Part shown: positions 15,921-21,342 of the stretch, piece by piece
Position numbering within the stretch: the stretch's first letter is position 1
Layout: the number at the start of each line of letters is the position of its first letter
Assembly: GCA_900550825.1 (NCBI GenBank)
Contig: URTZ01000015.1
Location: 1 to 21,342 of the forward strand
DNA length: 21,342 nt
DNA from: an uncultured Collinsella sp.
Lineage (GTDB): Bacteria; Actinomycetota; Coriobacteriia; Coriobacteriales; Coriobacteriaceae
Reading direction: 5' to 3'
The notes under the pieces: generated by a model
What the model was told of the DNA's origin: nothing
Seen by the model: the letters and a program-made list of their open reading frames with translations, nothing else
The model's database searches: none
Translations under genes and position numbers: made by a program

Positions 15921-16289
15921 CTAGAACTCGAGACCGGCGGCACGAGCACCGTCGGCGAGGGCCTTGACGCGGCCATGGTAGATACGGCCACCGCGATCGA
16001 AGGCGACCTTGGTGATGCCGGCCTCGATGGCGCGCTTGCCAACGAGCTGACCGACCTTCTCCGCAGCCTCCTTGTTCGAGGTGTGGGTGCCCTTGAACTC
16101 GGCCTCGAGGGTCGAGGCAGAGACGAGCGTCAGGCTGGAGCCCTTGCTGTCGTCGATGATCTGGGCATAGATGTTGGCGTTAGTACGGGTCACGCGAAGA
16201 CGCGGACGCTCGGAGGTACCCGAGACCTTGCCGCGAACACGACGCTGACGACGCTTGAGGCCTTCCAGCTTCGCCTTATGCTTGTTCAT
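15921..16289 (-). CDS. rplR: 50S ribosomal protein L18
   Basis: A 122-residue 5S rRNA-binding protein. The basic N-terminus (RRQRRVRGKVSGTSERPRL) and the C-terminal VAFDRGGRIYHGRVKALADGAR are characteristic. ATG at 16289 follows GGAG. A 75-bp spacer with a hairpin separates it from rplF. Confidence 0.98.
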   Translation of the reverse strand: MNKHKAKLEGLKRRQRRVRGKVSGTSERPRLRVTRTNANIYAQIIDDSKGSSLTLVSASTLEAEFKGTHTSNKEAAEKVGQLVGKRAIEAGITKVAFDRGGRIYHGRVKALADGARAAGLEF

Positions 16290-16317
16290 ACGTAAACTCC
16301 TAAAAAGGTTGATCTTG

Positions 16318-16339
16318 CCAGCACCTGACGGGGTGCTGG
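16318..16339 (-). promoter_or_regulatory. Hairpin in the rplF-rplR spacer
   Basis: CCAGCACC (16318-16325) and GGTGCTGG (16332-16339) form a perfect 8-bp stem with a 6-nt loop. No T run follows on the minus strand. It could be a processing or stability element, or a partial attenuator. Confidence 0.5.
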
Positions 16340-16364
16340 TCTTATGCGAGTGAGTCGGTTACGA

Positions 16365-16901
16365 CTACTTGGCGGCCTTACCCAGCTTGCGGCGGATGTG
16401 CTCGCCAACGTAGTGGATACCCTTGCCCTTGTAAGGCTCGGGAGGACGATGGCCGCGGATCTCAGCGGCGATCTGACCGACCTGCTGCTTGTTGATACCC
16501 TTGACGTTCACGTGGGTGTTGTCGGGAACCTCGAAGGTGATGCCCTCGGGAGCCTCGACGATCACGGGGTGCGAGAAGCCCAGGGAGAACTCGAGGTTCT
16601 TGCCCTTCTGCTGCACGCGGTAACCGACGCCGGCGAGCTCGAGCTTCTTCTCGAAGCCCTCGGAAACGCCAACAACCATGTTGTGGATGAGGGCGCGGGT
16701 GAGGCCGTGGCGGGCACGGGTCTCACGCTCGTCGTCGGGACGGGAAACGGTGAGGACGTTGTCCTCGACGTTGATAGCGAGCTTCTCAAAGACATCGAGC
16801 TCGAGCTGGCCCTTGGGGCCCTTGACGACAACGTTGTTGCCGTTGACTGCCACTTCGACTCCGGCGGGAATCTGGACAGGCTTATTACCGATACGAGACA
16901 C
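16365..16901 (-). CDS. rplF: 50S ribosomal protein L6
   Basis: A 178-residue protein made of two related L6 folds, near the factor-binding site. It has MSRIGNKPVQIPAGVEV at the start and the L6 signature PEPYKGKGIHY (about 155-165). The start codon is GTG at 16901, with AAGGAG upstream. It sits 33 bp behind rpsH. Confidence 0.98.
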   Translation of the reverse strand: MSRIGNKPVQIPAGVEVAVNGNNVVVKGPKGQLELDVFEKLAINVEDNVLTVSRPDDERETRARHGLTRALIHNMVVGVSEGFEKKLELAGVGYRVQQKGKNLEFSLGFSHPVIVEAPEGITFEVPDNTHVNVKGINKQQVGQIAAEIRGHRPPEPYKGKGIHYVGEHIRRKLGKAAK

Positions 16902-16934
16902 GGTGATCTCCTTTCCTTCTACCTACCGAGCGAA

Positions 16935-17333
16935 TTACCAGACGTAAGCGATGATCTCGCCGCCGACGTTGTGCTTGCGAGCATCGCGGTCGGTCATGAC
17001 GCCATGGCTGGTGGAAATAACGGCGGTACCAAGGCCACCGCGGACGCGGGGCATGTCGGCAACGCCGGTGTACTTACGCAGGCCCGGCTTGGAAATGCGG
17101 CGGATGCCGTTGATGACCTTAGCCTTCTTGGGACCATACTTAAGCGTGATGTGCAGAGTCTTCTGGGGAACGGTGTCCTCGACATCGTAGCCCTCGATGT
17201 AGCCCTCCTCGTGCAGAACACGAGCGATCTCGACGAGCTTCTTGCTGCTCGGCATGGAGACCGTGGCCTTGTTCACAGAGTTAGCGTTACGGATGCGCGT
17301 AAGCATATCTGCGATCGGGTCTGTAAGGTTCAT
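16935..17333 (-). CDS. rpsH: 30S ribosomal protein S8
   Basis: A 132-residue primary 16S rRNA-binding protein. It has DPIADMLTRIRNA at the start, RRISKPGLRKY in the middle, and the diagnostic end GVMTDRDARKHNVGGEIIAYVW. In E. coli, S8 represses the spc operon by binding mRNA near rplE. Here the rplE leader is structured, which makes a similar circuit possible but unproven. ATG follows AAGGAG. Confidence 0.98.
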   Translation of the reverse strand: MNLTDPIADMLTRIRNANSVNKATVSMPSSKKLVEIARVLHEEGYIEGYDVEDTVPQKTLHITLKYGPKKAKVINGIRRISKPGLRKYTGVADMPRVRGGLGTAVISTSHGVMTDRDARKHNVGGEIIAYVW

Positions 17334-17374
17334 ACAGATTCTCCTTCGTTCTTGATGAACACGTGCTCTTGGTT

Positions 17375-17397
17375 CTTCGCCGCCCTTAACGGCAAAG
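17375..17397 (-). promoter_or_regulatory. Hairpin in the rpsH-rpsN spacer
   Basis: On the minus strand CTTTGCCG pairs with CGGCGAAG (8 bp including one G-U) around a 7-nt loop, in a 119-bp gap between two genes that are usually close together. No T run follows. Confidence 0.4.
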
Positions 17398-17452
17398 CCT
17401 TTTTAGCGCGTTTTCCCTGTTCCAAACTGATGCTTGAAACGCTGGTAGTGAC

Positions 17453-17638
17453 TTACCAGCTGGCCTTCTTAACGCCGGGAAGCTCGCCCTTGAGTGCAAG
17501 CTCGCGGAAGCAGACACGGCACAGGCCGAACTTGCGGTACACAGAGTGCGGACGGCCGCAGCGCTGGCAGCGCGTGTACTCACGAGTAGAGAACTTCTGC
17601 TTGCGATTGCACTTGACGATCATCGATGTCTTAGCCAC
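17453..17638 (-). CDS. rpsN: 30S ribosomal protein S14, zinc-binding type (type Z)
   Basis: A 61-residue short S14. Cys24, Cys27, Cys40 and Cys43 form the zinc site of the type Z form; the end GELPGVKKASW is diagnostic. The start codon is GTG at 17638, 6 bases after AGGAGG. It lies between rplE and rpsH as usual, but with long structured spacers on both sides. Confidence 0.98.
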   Translation of the reverse strand: MAKTSMIVKCNRKQKFSTREYTRCQRCGRPHSVYRKFGLCRVCFRELALKGELPGVKKASW

Positions 17639-17672
17639 TTATATCCTCCTCACATAGAGTATTGTTCGCCCC

Positions 17673-17702
17673 AAGCGCCGCCCCCTTGTGGGAACGGCGC
17701 TT
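17673..17702 (-). promoter_or_regulatory. Strong 13-bp hairpin in the rplE-rpsN spacer
   Basis: On the minus strand AAGCGCCG-UUCCC pairs with GGGGG-CGGCGCUU (13 pairs, two of them G-U) around the loop ACAA. It lies 15 bp past the rplE stop and ends about 35 bp before the rpsN start. No T run follows, so full termination is unlikely. Confidence 0.6.
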
Positions 17703-17717
17703 ATAGGGCAGGTGAAC

Positions 17718-18275
17718 CTATTTCTTGAACGGGAAACCGAAGGCGTCCAGAAGGGCCTTGGCCTCCTCATCGGTGTTGGCGGTGGTCACGAAAGTGATGT
17801 CCATACCACGCTGGTGATCGACGGAATCGAAGTCGATCTCGGGGAAGATGAGCTGCTCGGTGACGCCCATGGAGAAGTTACCACGGCCGTCGAAGCTCTT
17901 GGCGGAAATGCCGCGGAAGTCGCGGATACGGGGGATCGCGACGGAGGTCAGACGATCGAAGAACTCCCACATACGGTCGCCACGCAGGGTAACCTTGCAG
18001 CCGATCGGCATACCAGCGCGCAGGCGGAAGGTAGCGATGGACTTACGGGCACGGGTGATCATCGGCTGCTGTCCGGTGATGGCGCGCAGGTCGCGCACGG
18101 CACCGTCGATGGCCTTGGAATCGGTAGCGGCCTCGCCGACACCCATGTTCACGACGATCTTCTCAAACTTGGGGATCATCATGACGTTCTCGTACTGGAA
18201 CTTGTCCTGAAGCTGCTGCTTGACCTCGTTGTTGTACTTGGTCTTCAGACGCGGCACATACTTCTCTTCTGCCAT
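17718..18275 (-). CDS. rplE: 50S ribosomal protein L5
   Basis: A 185-residue 5S rRNA-binding protein of the central protuberance. It has the KIVVNMGVGEA motif, the ITRARKSIATFRLRAGMPIGCKVTLRG segment, and the C-terminal GMDITFVTTANTDEEAKALL. ATG at 18275 follows AAGGAG. In most bacteria rplX lies directly upstream; here it is missing, and rplE is the first gene after a promoter and leader. Confidence 0.98.
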   Translation of the reverse strand: MAEEKYVPRLKTKYNNEVKQQLQDKFQYENVMMIPKFEKIVVNMGVGEAATDSKAIDGAVRDLRAITGQQPMITRARKSIATFRLRAGMPIGCKVTLRGDRMWEFFDRLTSVAIPRIRDFRGISAKSFDGRGNFSMGVTEQLIFPEIDFDSVDHQRGMDITFVTTANTDEEAKALLDAFGFPFKK

Positions 18276-18406
18276 TGTTCACTCCTTCTTGGGGTTTTAA
18301 GCACGGGGCGTGGCCACGATGGGTTGTCCTCGTGCCTCCTGGCTGCATCCGCGCCGCTCATGGCATTTTGCGGTTTGGACTCGACGCAGCAGGAGCCGAC
18401 AAAACA
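18276..18406 (-). promoter_or_regulatory. Structured 5' leader of rplE
   Basis: If transcription starts about 7 bases past the -10 box, the leader is about 130 nt. A long stem pairs 18336-18349 with 18383-18395: 13 pairs, one G-U, one bulged base, with outer arms CTCCTG/CAGGAG. Nearer the gene, GCACG (18301-18305) pairs with CGTGC (18331-18335) and encloses the perfect palindrome CGTGGCCACG (18309-18318). The layout fits an r-protein autoregulatory leader. No known leader class was recognised. Confidence 0.5.
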
Positions 18407-18412
18407 ATCGGT

Positions 18413-18441
18413 ACTATACGCGCATCGTGAGCGTATTTCCA
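18413..18441 (-). promoter_or_regulatory. Promoter of the rplE-rplQ run
   Basis: On the minus strand TGGAAA (18436-18441), a 17-base spacer, then TATAGT (18413-18418). The -10 matches consensus at 5 of 6 positions and the -35 at 4 of 6. It is the best promoter candidate in the gap and explains how the ribosomal genes can be expressed without the usual upstream S10/spc genes. Confidence 0.65.
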
Positions 18442-18495
18442 GAAAAACCTCGTCTGCCTGCACAACTCCACAACTCCCCCGCACAAATGGGTCCC

Positions 18496-18569
18496 AAAAA
18501 GCAGTTGCGGTGAAATAGGGACTGTTTGGCGGCCTAACAGGCTTAAACAATCCGTATTTCACCGCAACT
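18496..18569 (-). terminator. Probable terminator of the yqeB-xdhC operon, formed by the palindromic repeat
   Basis: The repeat hairpin (18503-18569), read on the minus strand, is followed within three bases by TTTTT (A run 18496-18500). It starts 17 bp past the xdhC-like stop. The stem is long for an intrinsic terminator but has the right layout, and it lies upstream of the rplE promoter. Confidence 0.55.
18503..18569. repeat. Palindromic repeat, full copy
   Basis: A 67-bp imperfect palindrome. AGTTGCGGTGAAATA (18503-18517) pairs perfectly with 18555-18569. After one mismatch 3 more pairs follow, and after a second mismatch 5 more (to 18527/18545), for 23 pairs in all. The apex holds a small GCCT-AAC-AGGC hairpin (18532-18542), giving a branched-tip shape like a REP or MITE-type element. 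A related copy lies at the right window edge. Confidence 0.8.
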
Positions 18570-18586
18570 TATTGGTGGGGATGCGA

Positions 18587-19630
18587 TTAGCGCTTGCGGG
18601 GGACGAGTTTGGTGCGGCGCAGGTGGATCATCTCGGCGGCGATGGAGATGGCGATCTCCTCGGGGTCCTCGGCCTCGATGGCAACGCCGATCGGAAGGTG
18701 CAGCTCGTCGATCTGGTCCTGTGTAAAGCCTTCCTGCTCCAGGCGGGCACGCACAAAGGCCGTCTTGCGACGCGAACCCAGACAGCCCAGGTAGGCAGGC
18801 TTGGCACGCATGGCCTGAATCACCACGTCGATATCGGACTTGTGACCCGCCGTGGCGACGACCACCAGGTCGCGCGGGCCGATGGGGCACTGCTTGCTCA
18901 GGCTCTTGTAGTCGACCAGACGACGGTCGTAGACACCGGGCACCCAATCGGGGGTCAGCGTGCCGGGGCGGTCGTCGCACGCCACGACGGCAAAGCCCGC
19001 CGCCGTAAGCACCCGCGCCGTCGCGGCGCCCACGTGGCCGCAGCCAAAGATATAGGTCAGGCCCTCGGGGCAGAGCGTCTCGATGTGCGCCGCGGGAATC
19101 TCAGAGGCCGCGTTGGTGTAGGTGACCTTACCCCCCTCCTCCACCAGCGAAAGCCCGGGGCAGCCGGCAATGGTATGGCGCGATGCCTCGCCATGGTACT
19201 CGGCCACATCGCCCTCGAGCGCGCTCGCGATAAACGGCTCAAAGTCGATGACGAAGTCGCCGATGCGCCGATAGACCAAGACGTCGGCAATTTCCTGGAA
19301 CAACGGTGCCTGGGTCGCATCCAGATGCAGATAGCACAGGCAGATGGCTCCGCCGCAGATCATGCCGGTATCGGAGTTCTCGCCGCCCATGGTGTAGCGG
19401 ACCAGACGCGACTGTCCCGCGCTCAGGAGCTCGCGCGCCTCATCCAGCGCAAAGAGCTCAATCTTGCCGCCGCCGATAGTGCCCGCCTGGCTGCCATCGG
19501 CAAAGACGGCCATCCATGCGCCCACACCGCGCGGTGACGACCCCGCCGTGCCGGCCACGACCACCAGCTCGCACGTCTCGCCAGCACGCAGGGCGGCAAG
19601 CGCCGCATTCACAACATCGAGCTTTTCCAT
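18587..19630 (-). CDS. XdhC/CoxI family molybdenum hydroxylase maturation protein
   Basis: A 347-residue protein. The N-terminal XdhC_CoxI domain has the GSSPRGVGAWMAV and GTIGGGKIE motifs (about 30-58) and MICGG (90-94). The C-terminal Rossmann domain starts at about 190 with IFGCGHVG (194-201), then CDDRP, YLGCLGSRRKT (280-290) and the conserved ending LPIGVAIEAEDPEEIAISIAAEMI. Characterised XdhC binds molybdenum cofactor and helps insert the sulfurated (or, in SDMH, selenium-bearing) cofactor into xanthine dehydrogenase-type enzymes. It lies 9 bp behind yqeB on the same strand, so one operon. AAGG precedes the ATG. It is followed by the palindromic repeat. The partner hydroxylase is not in the window. 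Confidence 0.92.
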   Translation of the reverse strand: MEKLDVVNAALAALRAGETCELVVVAGTAGSSPRGVGAWMAVFADGSQAGTIGGGKIELFALDEARELLSAGQSRLVRYTMGGENSDTGMICGGAICLCYLHLDATQAPLFQEIADVLVYRRIGDFVIDFEPFIASALEGDVAEYHGEASRHTIAGCPGLSLVEEGGKVTYTNAASEIPAAHIETLCPEGLTYIFGCGHVGAATARVLTAAGFAVVACDDRPGTLTPDWVPGVYDRRLVDYKSLSKQCPIGPRDLVVVATAGHKSDIDVVIQAMRAKPAYLGCLGSRRKTAFVRARLEQEGFTQDQIDELHLPIGVAIEAEDPEEIAISIAAEMIHLRRTKLVPRKR

Positions 19631-19639
19631 TGCCGCCTT

Positions 19640-20434
19640 CTATCCTCTAAAGATATCGGTGAGCATAGCGAGTGCCTCGAGCACGCCGCCGCCGACCGAC
19701 GTCGCCTTGTCCGAAATGTAGTTGATATAGTTGGCATCGCCGCGCGGGTCGACATCGGCGCATTTAAAGCCTTCAGTCACCTGCACGCCGTTCGCCAAAA
19801 GCCCGCGAAGGCAGCCATCGATCTGCGTGTACATGGGCGTATCGCCCGCGTAGCCAATCACGTCTCCGGCGCGCACGATGTCGCCGATTGCGCGGTCGGA
19901 CCGAAACACGCCGGCGGCGGGGCTGTGGATAACGCGCTCTTTACCATAGCCGGCGATAATGCCTGGCACGCCCGTGTTGGGCTGGGGCGAACCTTGGGTA
20001 ATGACACGGCCGAGAAAATGCCCGCGCATGGTCTCGACCACGGCATCGCAGTCAACCGGCGCGGTAAAGCCCGGCCCCACGGCGATGACGGCAGGCGCCA
20101 TGTCGCGCGTGGTGCCCAAGTTGCGCTTAGCCAGAATCGCGTCGACCACGGCAGCGGGTTTCAGCTCGCCGAGCATCTTGGCCTGGGGGTCCACCACAAC
20201 GGCGACGTCTCCGGCCTCGGTAATCGCAAGTGCCTCTGCCGGCGTCTGTGCCAAGCGAGCGCGAATGCCCTCGACCTGGACCTCGCCCAGGCGAATAGCC
20301 TCGCAAAAACTGATTGTGCGGCGGATGCACGTGGGAACCGCGATATCGGCCATAACGACCGACACGCCGGCGCGCACCAAGCGAGCGGCGACGCCCGTGG
20401 CGATATCGCCGGCGCCGCGAACATAAACGAGCAT
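19640..20434 (-). CDS. yqeB: Selenium-dependent molybdenum hydroxylase accessory protein YqeB (EF2563 family)
   Basis: A 264-residue protein of the YqeB/EF2563 family, a genomic marker of selenium-dependent molybdenum hydroxylases; its biochemical role is not established. The family start VRGAGDIATGVAARL (5-19), P-x4-RR (34-39) and SFCEAIRLGEVQVEG stretches are clear. Later parts include IAVGPGFTAPVDCDAVVETMRGHFLGRVI and a second half resembling a biotinyl/lipoyl-like swivel (SPAAGVFRSDRAIGDIVRAGDVIGY), which may hold a cofactor; that reading is inferred. ATG follows AGGGAGG. It is divergent from yqeC and operonic with the xdhC-like gene. Confidence 0.92.
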   Translation of the reverse strand: MLVYVRGAGDIATGVAARLVRAGVSVVMADIAVPTCIRRTISFCEAIRLGEVQVEGIRARLAQTPAEALAITEAGDVAVVVDPQAKMLGELKPAAVVDAILAKRNLGTTRDMAPAVIAVGPGFTAPVDCDAVVETMRGHFLGRVITQGSPQPNTGVPGIIAGYGKERVIHSPAAGVFRSDRAIGDIVRAGDVIGYAGDTPMYTQIDGCLRGLLANGVQVTEGFKCADVDPRGDANYINYISDKATSVGGGVLEALAMLTDIFRG

Positions 20435-20536
20435 TCCCGGGGCACCTCCCTGTGCTACGGTTTGAGCAGAGCAAAAGCGGTTCGACCGCTACTCTGATGA
20501 TTATTTATTATCACAGTATTATACGGCGGTGAACAG
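20435..20536. promoter_or_regulatory. Divergent promoter region of yqeB and yqeC
   Basis: The AT-rich stretch at 20497-20524 holds overlapping -10-like boxes: TATTAT on plus (20517-20522), 14 bases before yqeC, and a perfect TATAAT on minus (20519-20524). Neither has a convincing -35 element. The two genes probably share control through this short 102-bp spacer. Confidence 0.4.
20467..20496. promoter_or_regulatory. Extended dyad in the yqeB-yqeC spacer
   Basis: AGCGGT-TCG-ACCGCT (20476-20490) is a perfect 6+3+6 dyad flanked by further complementary arms CAGAG (20467-20471) and CTCTG (20492-20496). It lies between the two divergent starts, inside the presumed yqeB leader. It could be an operator, or on the minus strand a small attenuator, as the stem is followed by TTTTG. 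Confidence 0.45.
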
Positions 20537-21271
20537 ATGGAAACGACGAGCGGAAACCTTGCCTCCGCGCTCAAGATCGAGCCGGGCATTACCGCAATTA
20601 TCGGCAGTGGCGGCAAGTCGACATTGCTGCGTGCGTTGGGTCTCGAGCTCATGCGCGCCGGCGGCAGGGTGCTTCTCTGTACCACCACGCACATGTTTCC
20701 CGTCGCCGGCGTACCATGGGACGGGTCGAATCGTCGCCTGGACGCCGCGCCTTGGAAGCCGGGGGCCCTGCATGTTCCCGGCTGCACCTGCGAGGCATGC
20801 GCGGGCATGAACCGCGGAAGTATCTGCCAGGCGGGTGTTTTGGGCCCGGAGACAGGCAAGCTCTCCGCCCCCGTTGAGCCGCTCAACGAGCTGGCGCAGC
20901 GCTTTGACTATGTATTGGCCGAGGCAGATGGCAGCAAGCGACGCCCGCTCAAGGCGCATGCCGCCTGGGAGCCGGTAATTCCCTCCGGCACAGCAAACGT
21001 TGTCTGGGTCGTCGGCGCCTCGGGGCTGGGCAAGCCCGTCGCCGAGGTTGTCCACCGCCCCGAGCTCTTCTGCGAGCGCTGCGGCTGCGAGCCCACCGAC
21101 GCTGCCACCCCAGAGCGCGTCGCCATGGTGCTCAATGCCGAGCTGCGAATGCTGAACCTCAACAATGCCCGCATCATGCTCAACCAAGTCGACACGCTTG
21201 CCGACCCAACGATGGCAGATCGCTTCGAGGCAGCCCTCAACCGCCCCCTCATCGCCACCAGCCTCAAGTAG
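20537..21271 (+). CDS. yqeC: Selenium-dependent hydroxylase accessory protein YqeC
   Basis: A 244-residue P-loop protein of the YqeC family, linked to selenium-dependent molybdenum hydroxylases; the exact reaction is unknown. The nucleotide-binding GSGGKST is at 23-29. TTTHMFP follows at 49-55 and EADGSKRRPLKAHAAWEPVIP at about 129-149, both family hallmarks, with VHRPE at 172-176. Unusual are two mirrored cysteine clusters, CxCx2C at 83-88 and Cx2CxC at 179-184, plus Cys97. The ribosome-binding site is weak (GGCGGTGA). Divergent from yqeB, it completes the three-gene accessory set. A short GCTGG/CCAGC stem (21271-21287) and a palindromic repeat copy follow. Confidence 0.92.
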   Translation: METTSGNLASALKIEPGITAIIGSGGKSTLLRALGLELMRAGGRVLLCTTTHMFPVAGVPWDGSNRRLDAAPWKPGALHVPGCTCEACAGMNRGSICQAGVLGPETGKLSAPVEPLNELAQRFDYVLAEADGSKRRPLKAHAAWEPVIPSGTANVVWVVGASGLGKPVAEVVHRPELFCERCGCEPTDAATPERVAMVLNAELRMLNLNNARIMLNQVDTLADPTMADRFEAALNRPLIATSLK

Positions 21272-21296
21272 CTGGCGCTGCCCCAGCAGACCTATA

Positions 21297-21342
21297 AGTT
21301 GCGGTGGAATAGTTCCTGAAACGGCCTATTTGGCGGCTAAAC
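21297..21342 (+). repeat. Palindromic repeat, second copy, cut by the window edge
   Basis: AGTTGCGGTGGAATA is followed by a GGCC/GGC-rich centre and ends in TAAAC at the edge. Over the 43 bases from TGCGG to AAAC it agrees with the reverse complement of the 18503-18569 copy at 28 positions and has the same spacing; the forward orientation agrees at 23. It therefore lies in inverted orientation to the first copy, 25 bp past the yqeC stop. Confidence 0.65.

Noticed and set aside
16344..17657. 437-residue plus-strand frame opposite rplF, rpsH and rpsN
   Set aside because: It spans three well-supported ribosomal genes and their spacers and has no recognisable domain.
18245..18562. 105-residue minus-strand frame starting inside the palindromic repeat
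   Set aside because: It runs through the repeat, the promoter and the rplE leader and overlaps the rplE start. Such frames arise wherever the repeat occurs and are probably not translated.
21271..21287. GCTGG/CCAGC hairpin after yqeC as terminator
   Set aside because: Only five pairs and no T run; the following repeat copy is the better 3'-end candidate.

Overview
The window is a GC-rich bacterial chromosome segment that looks like a Coriobacteriia (Collinsella-like) genome. This placement rests on codon bias, a class A PBP with a Thr/Gly/Pro tail, an actinobacterial-style L17 tail, and selenium-dependent molybdenum hydroxylase (SDMH) accessory genes. It is an inference from content, not a database match. 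No phage, IS transposase, CRISPR array, tRNA or rRNA was seen.

Left part (1-8.5 kb): tyrS and a U32-family peptidase/RNA-hydroxylase gene lie on the minus strand. They diverge from a class A penicillin-binding protein gene on the plus strand. The PBP gene converges on argR, and each of the two has its own intrinsic terminator between them. Behind argR, on the minus strand, lie a GT2-like glycosyltransferase gene and truA. The argR/glycosyltransferase spacer carries two clear dyads and a possible ARG box.

Middle part (8.5-18.4 kb): a long minus-strand ribosomal run follows the classical spc/alpha order: rplE-rpsN-rpsH-rplF-rplR-rpsE-rpmD-rplO-secY-adk-map-infA-rpmJ-rpsM-rpsK-rpsD-rpoA-rplQ. 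It ends in a strong terminator before truA. The run starts abruptly at rplE: rplX and the genes normally before it are absent. In their place are a good promoter candidate and a structured leader of about 130 nt. Several spacers inside the run hold GC-rich hairpins.

Right part (18.5-21.3 kb): an SDMH accessory cassette. An xdhC/CoxI-like gene and yqeB run on the minus strand and diverge from yqeC on the plus strand. A palindromic repeat of about 67 bp lies just after the xdhC-like stop. A related copy, cut by the window edge, lies just after the yqeC stop. Each copy has the same orientation relative to the gene before it, so the cassette is bracketed by inverted copies. The paired repeats, together with the split spc cluster, are the most unusual structure here.

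Most genes are housekeeping genes (translation, secretion, nucleotide balance, cell wall, tRNA modification). The less ordinary candidates are the repeat-bracketed cassette, the rplE leader, the Cys-rich YqeC, and the ArgR with Asn in place of an expected ligand-binding Asp.
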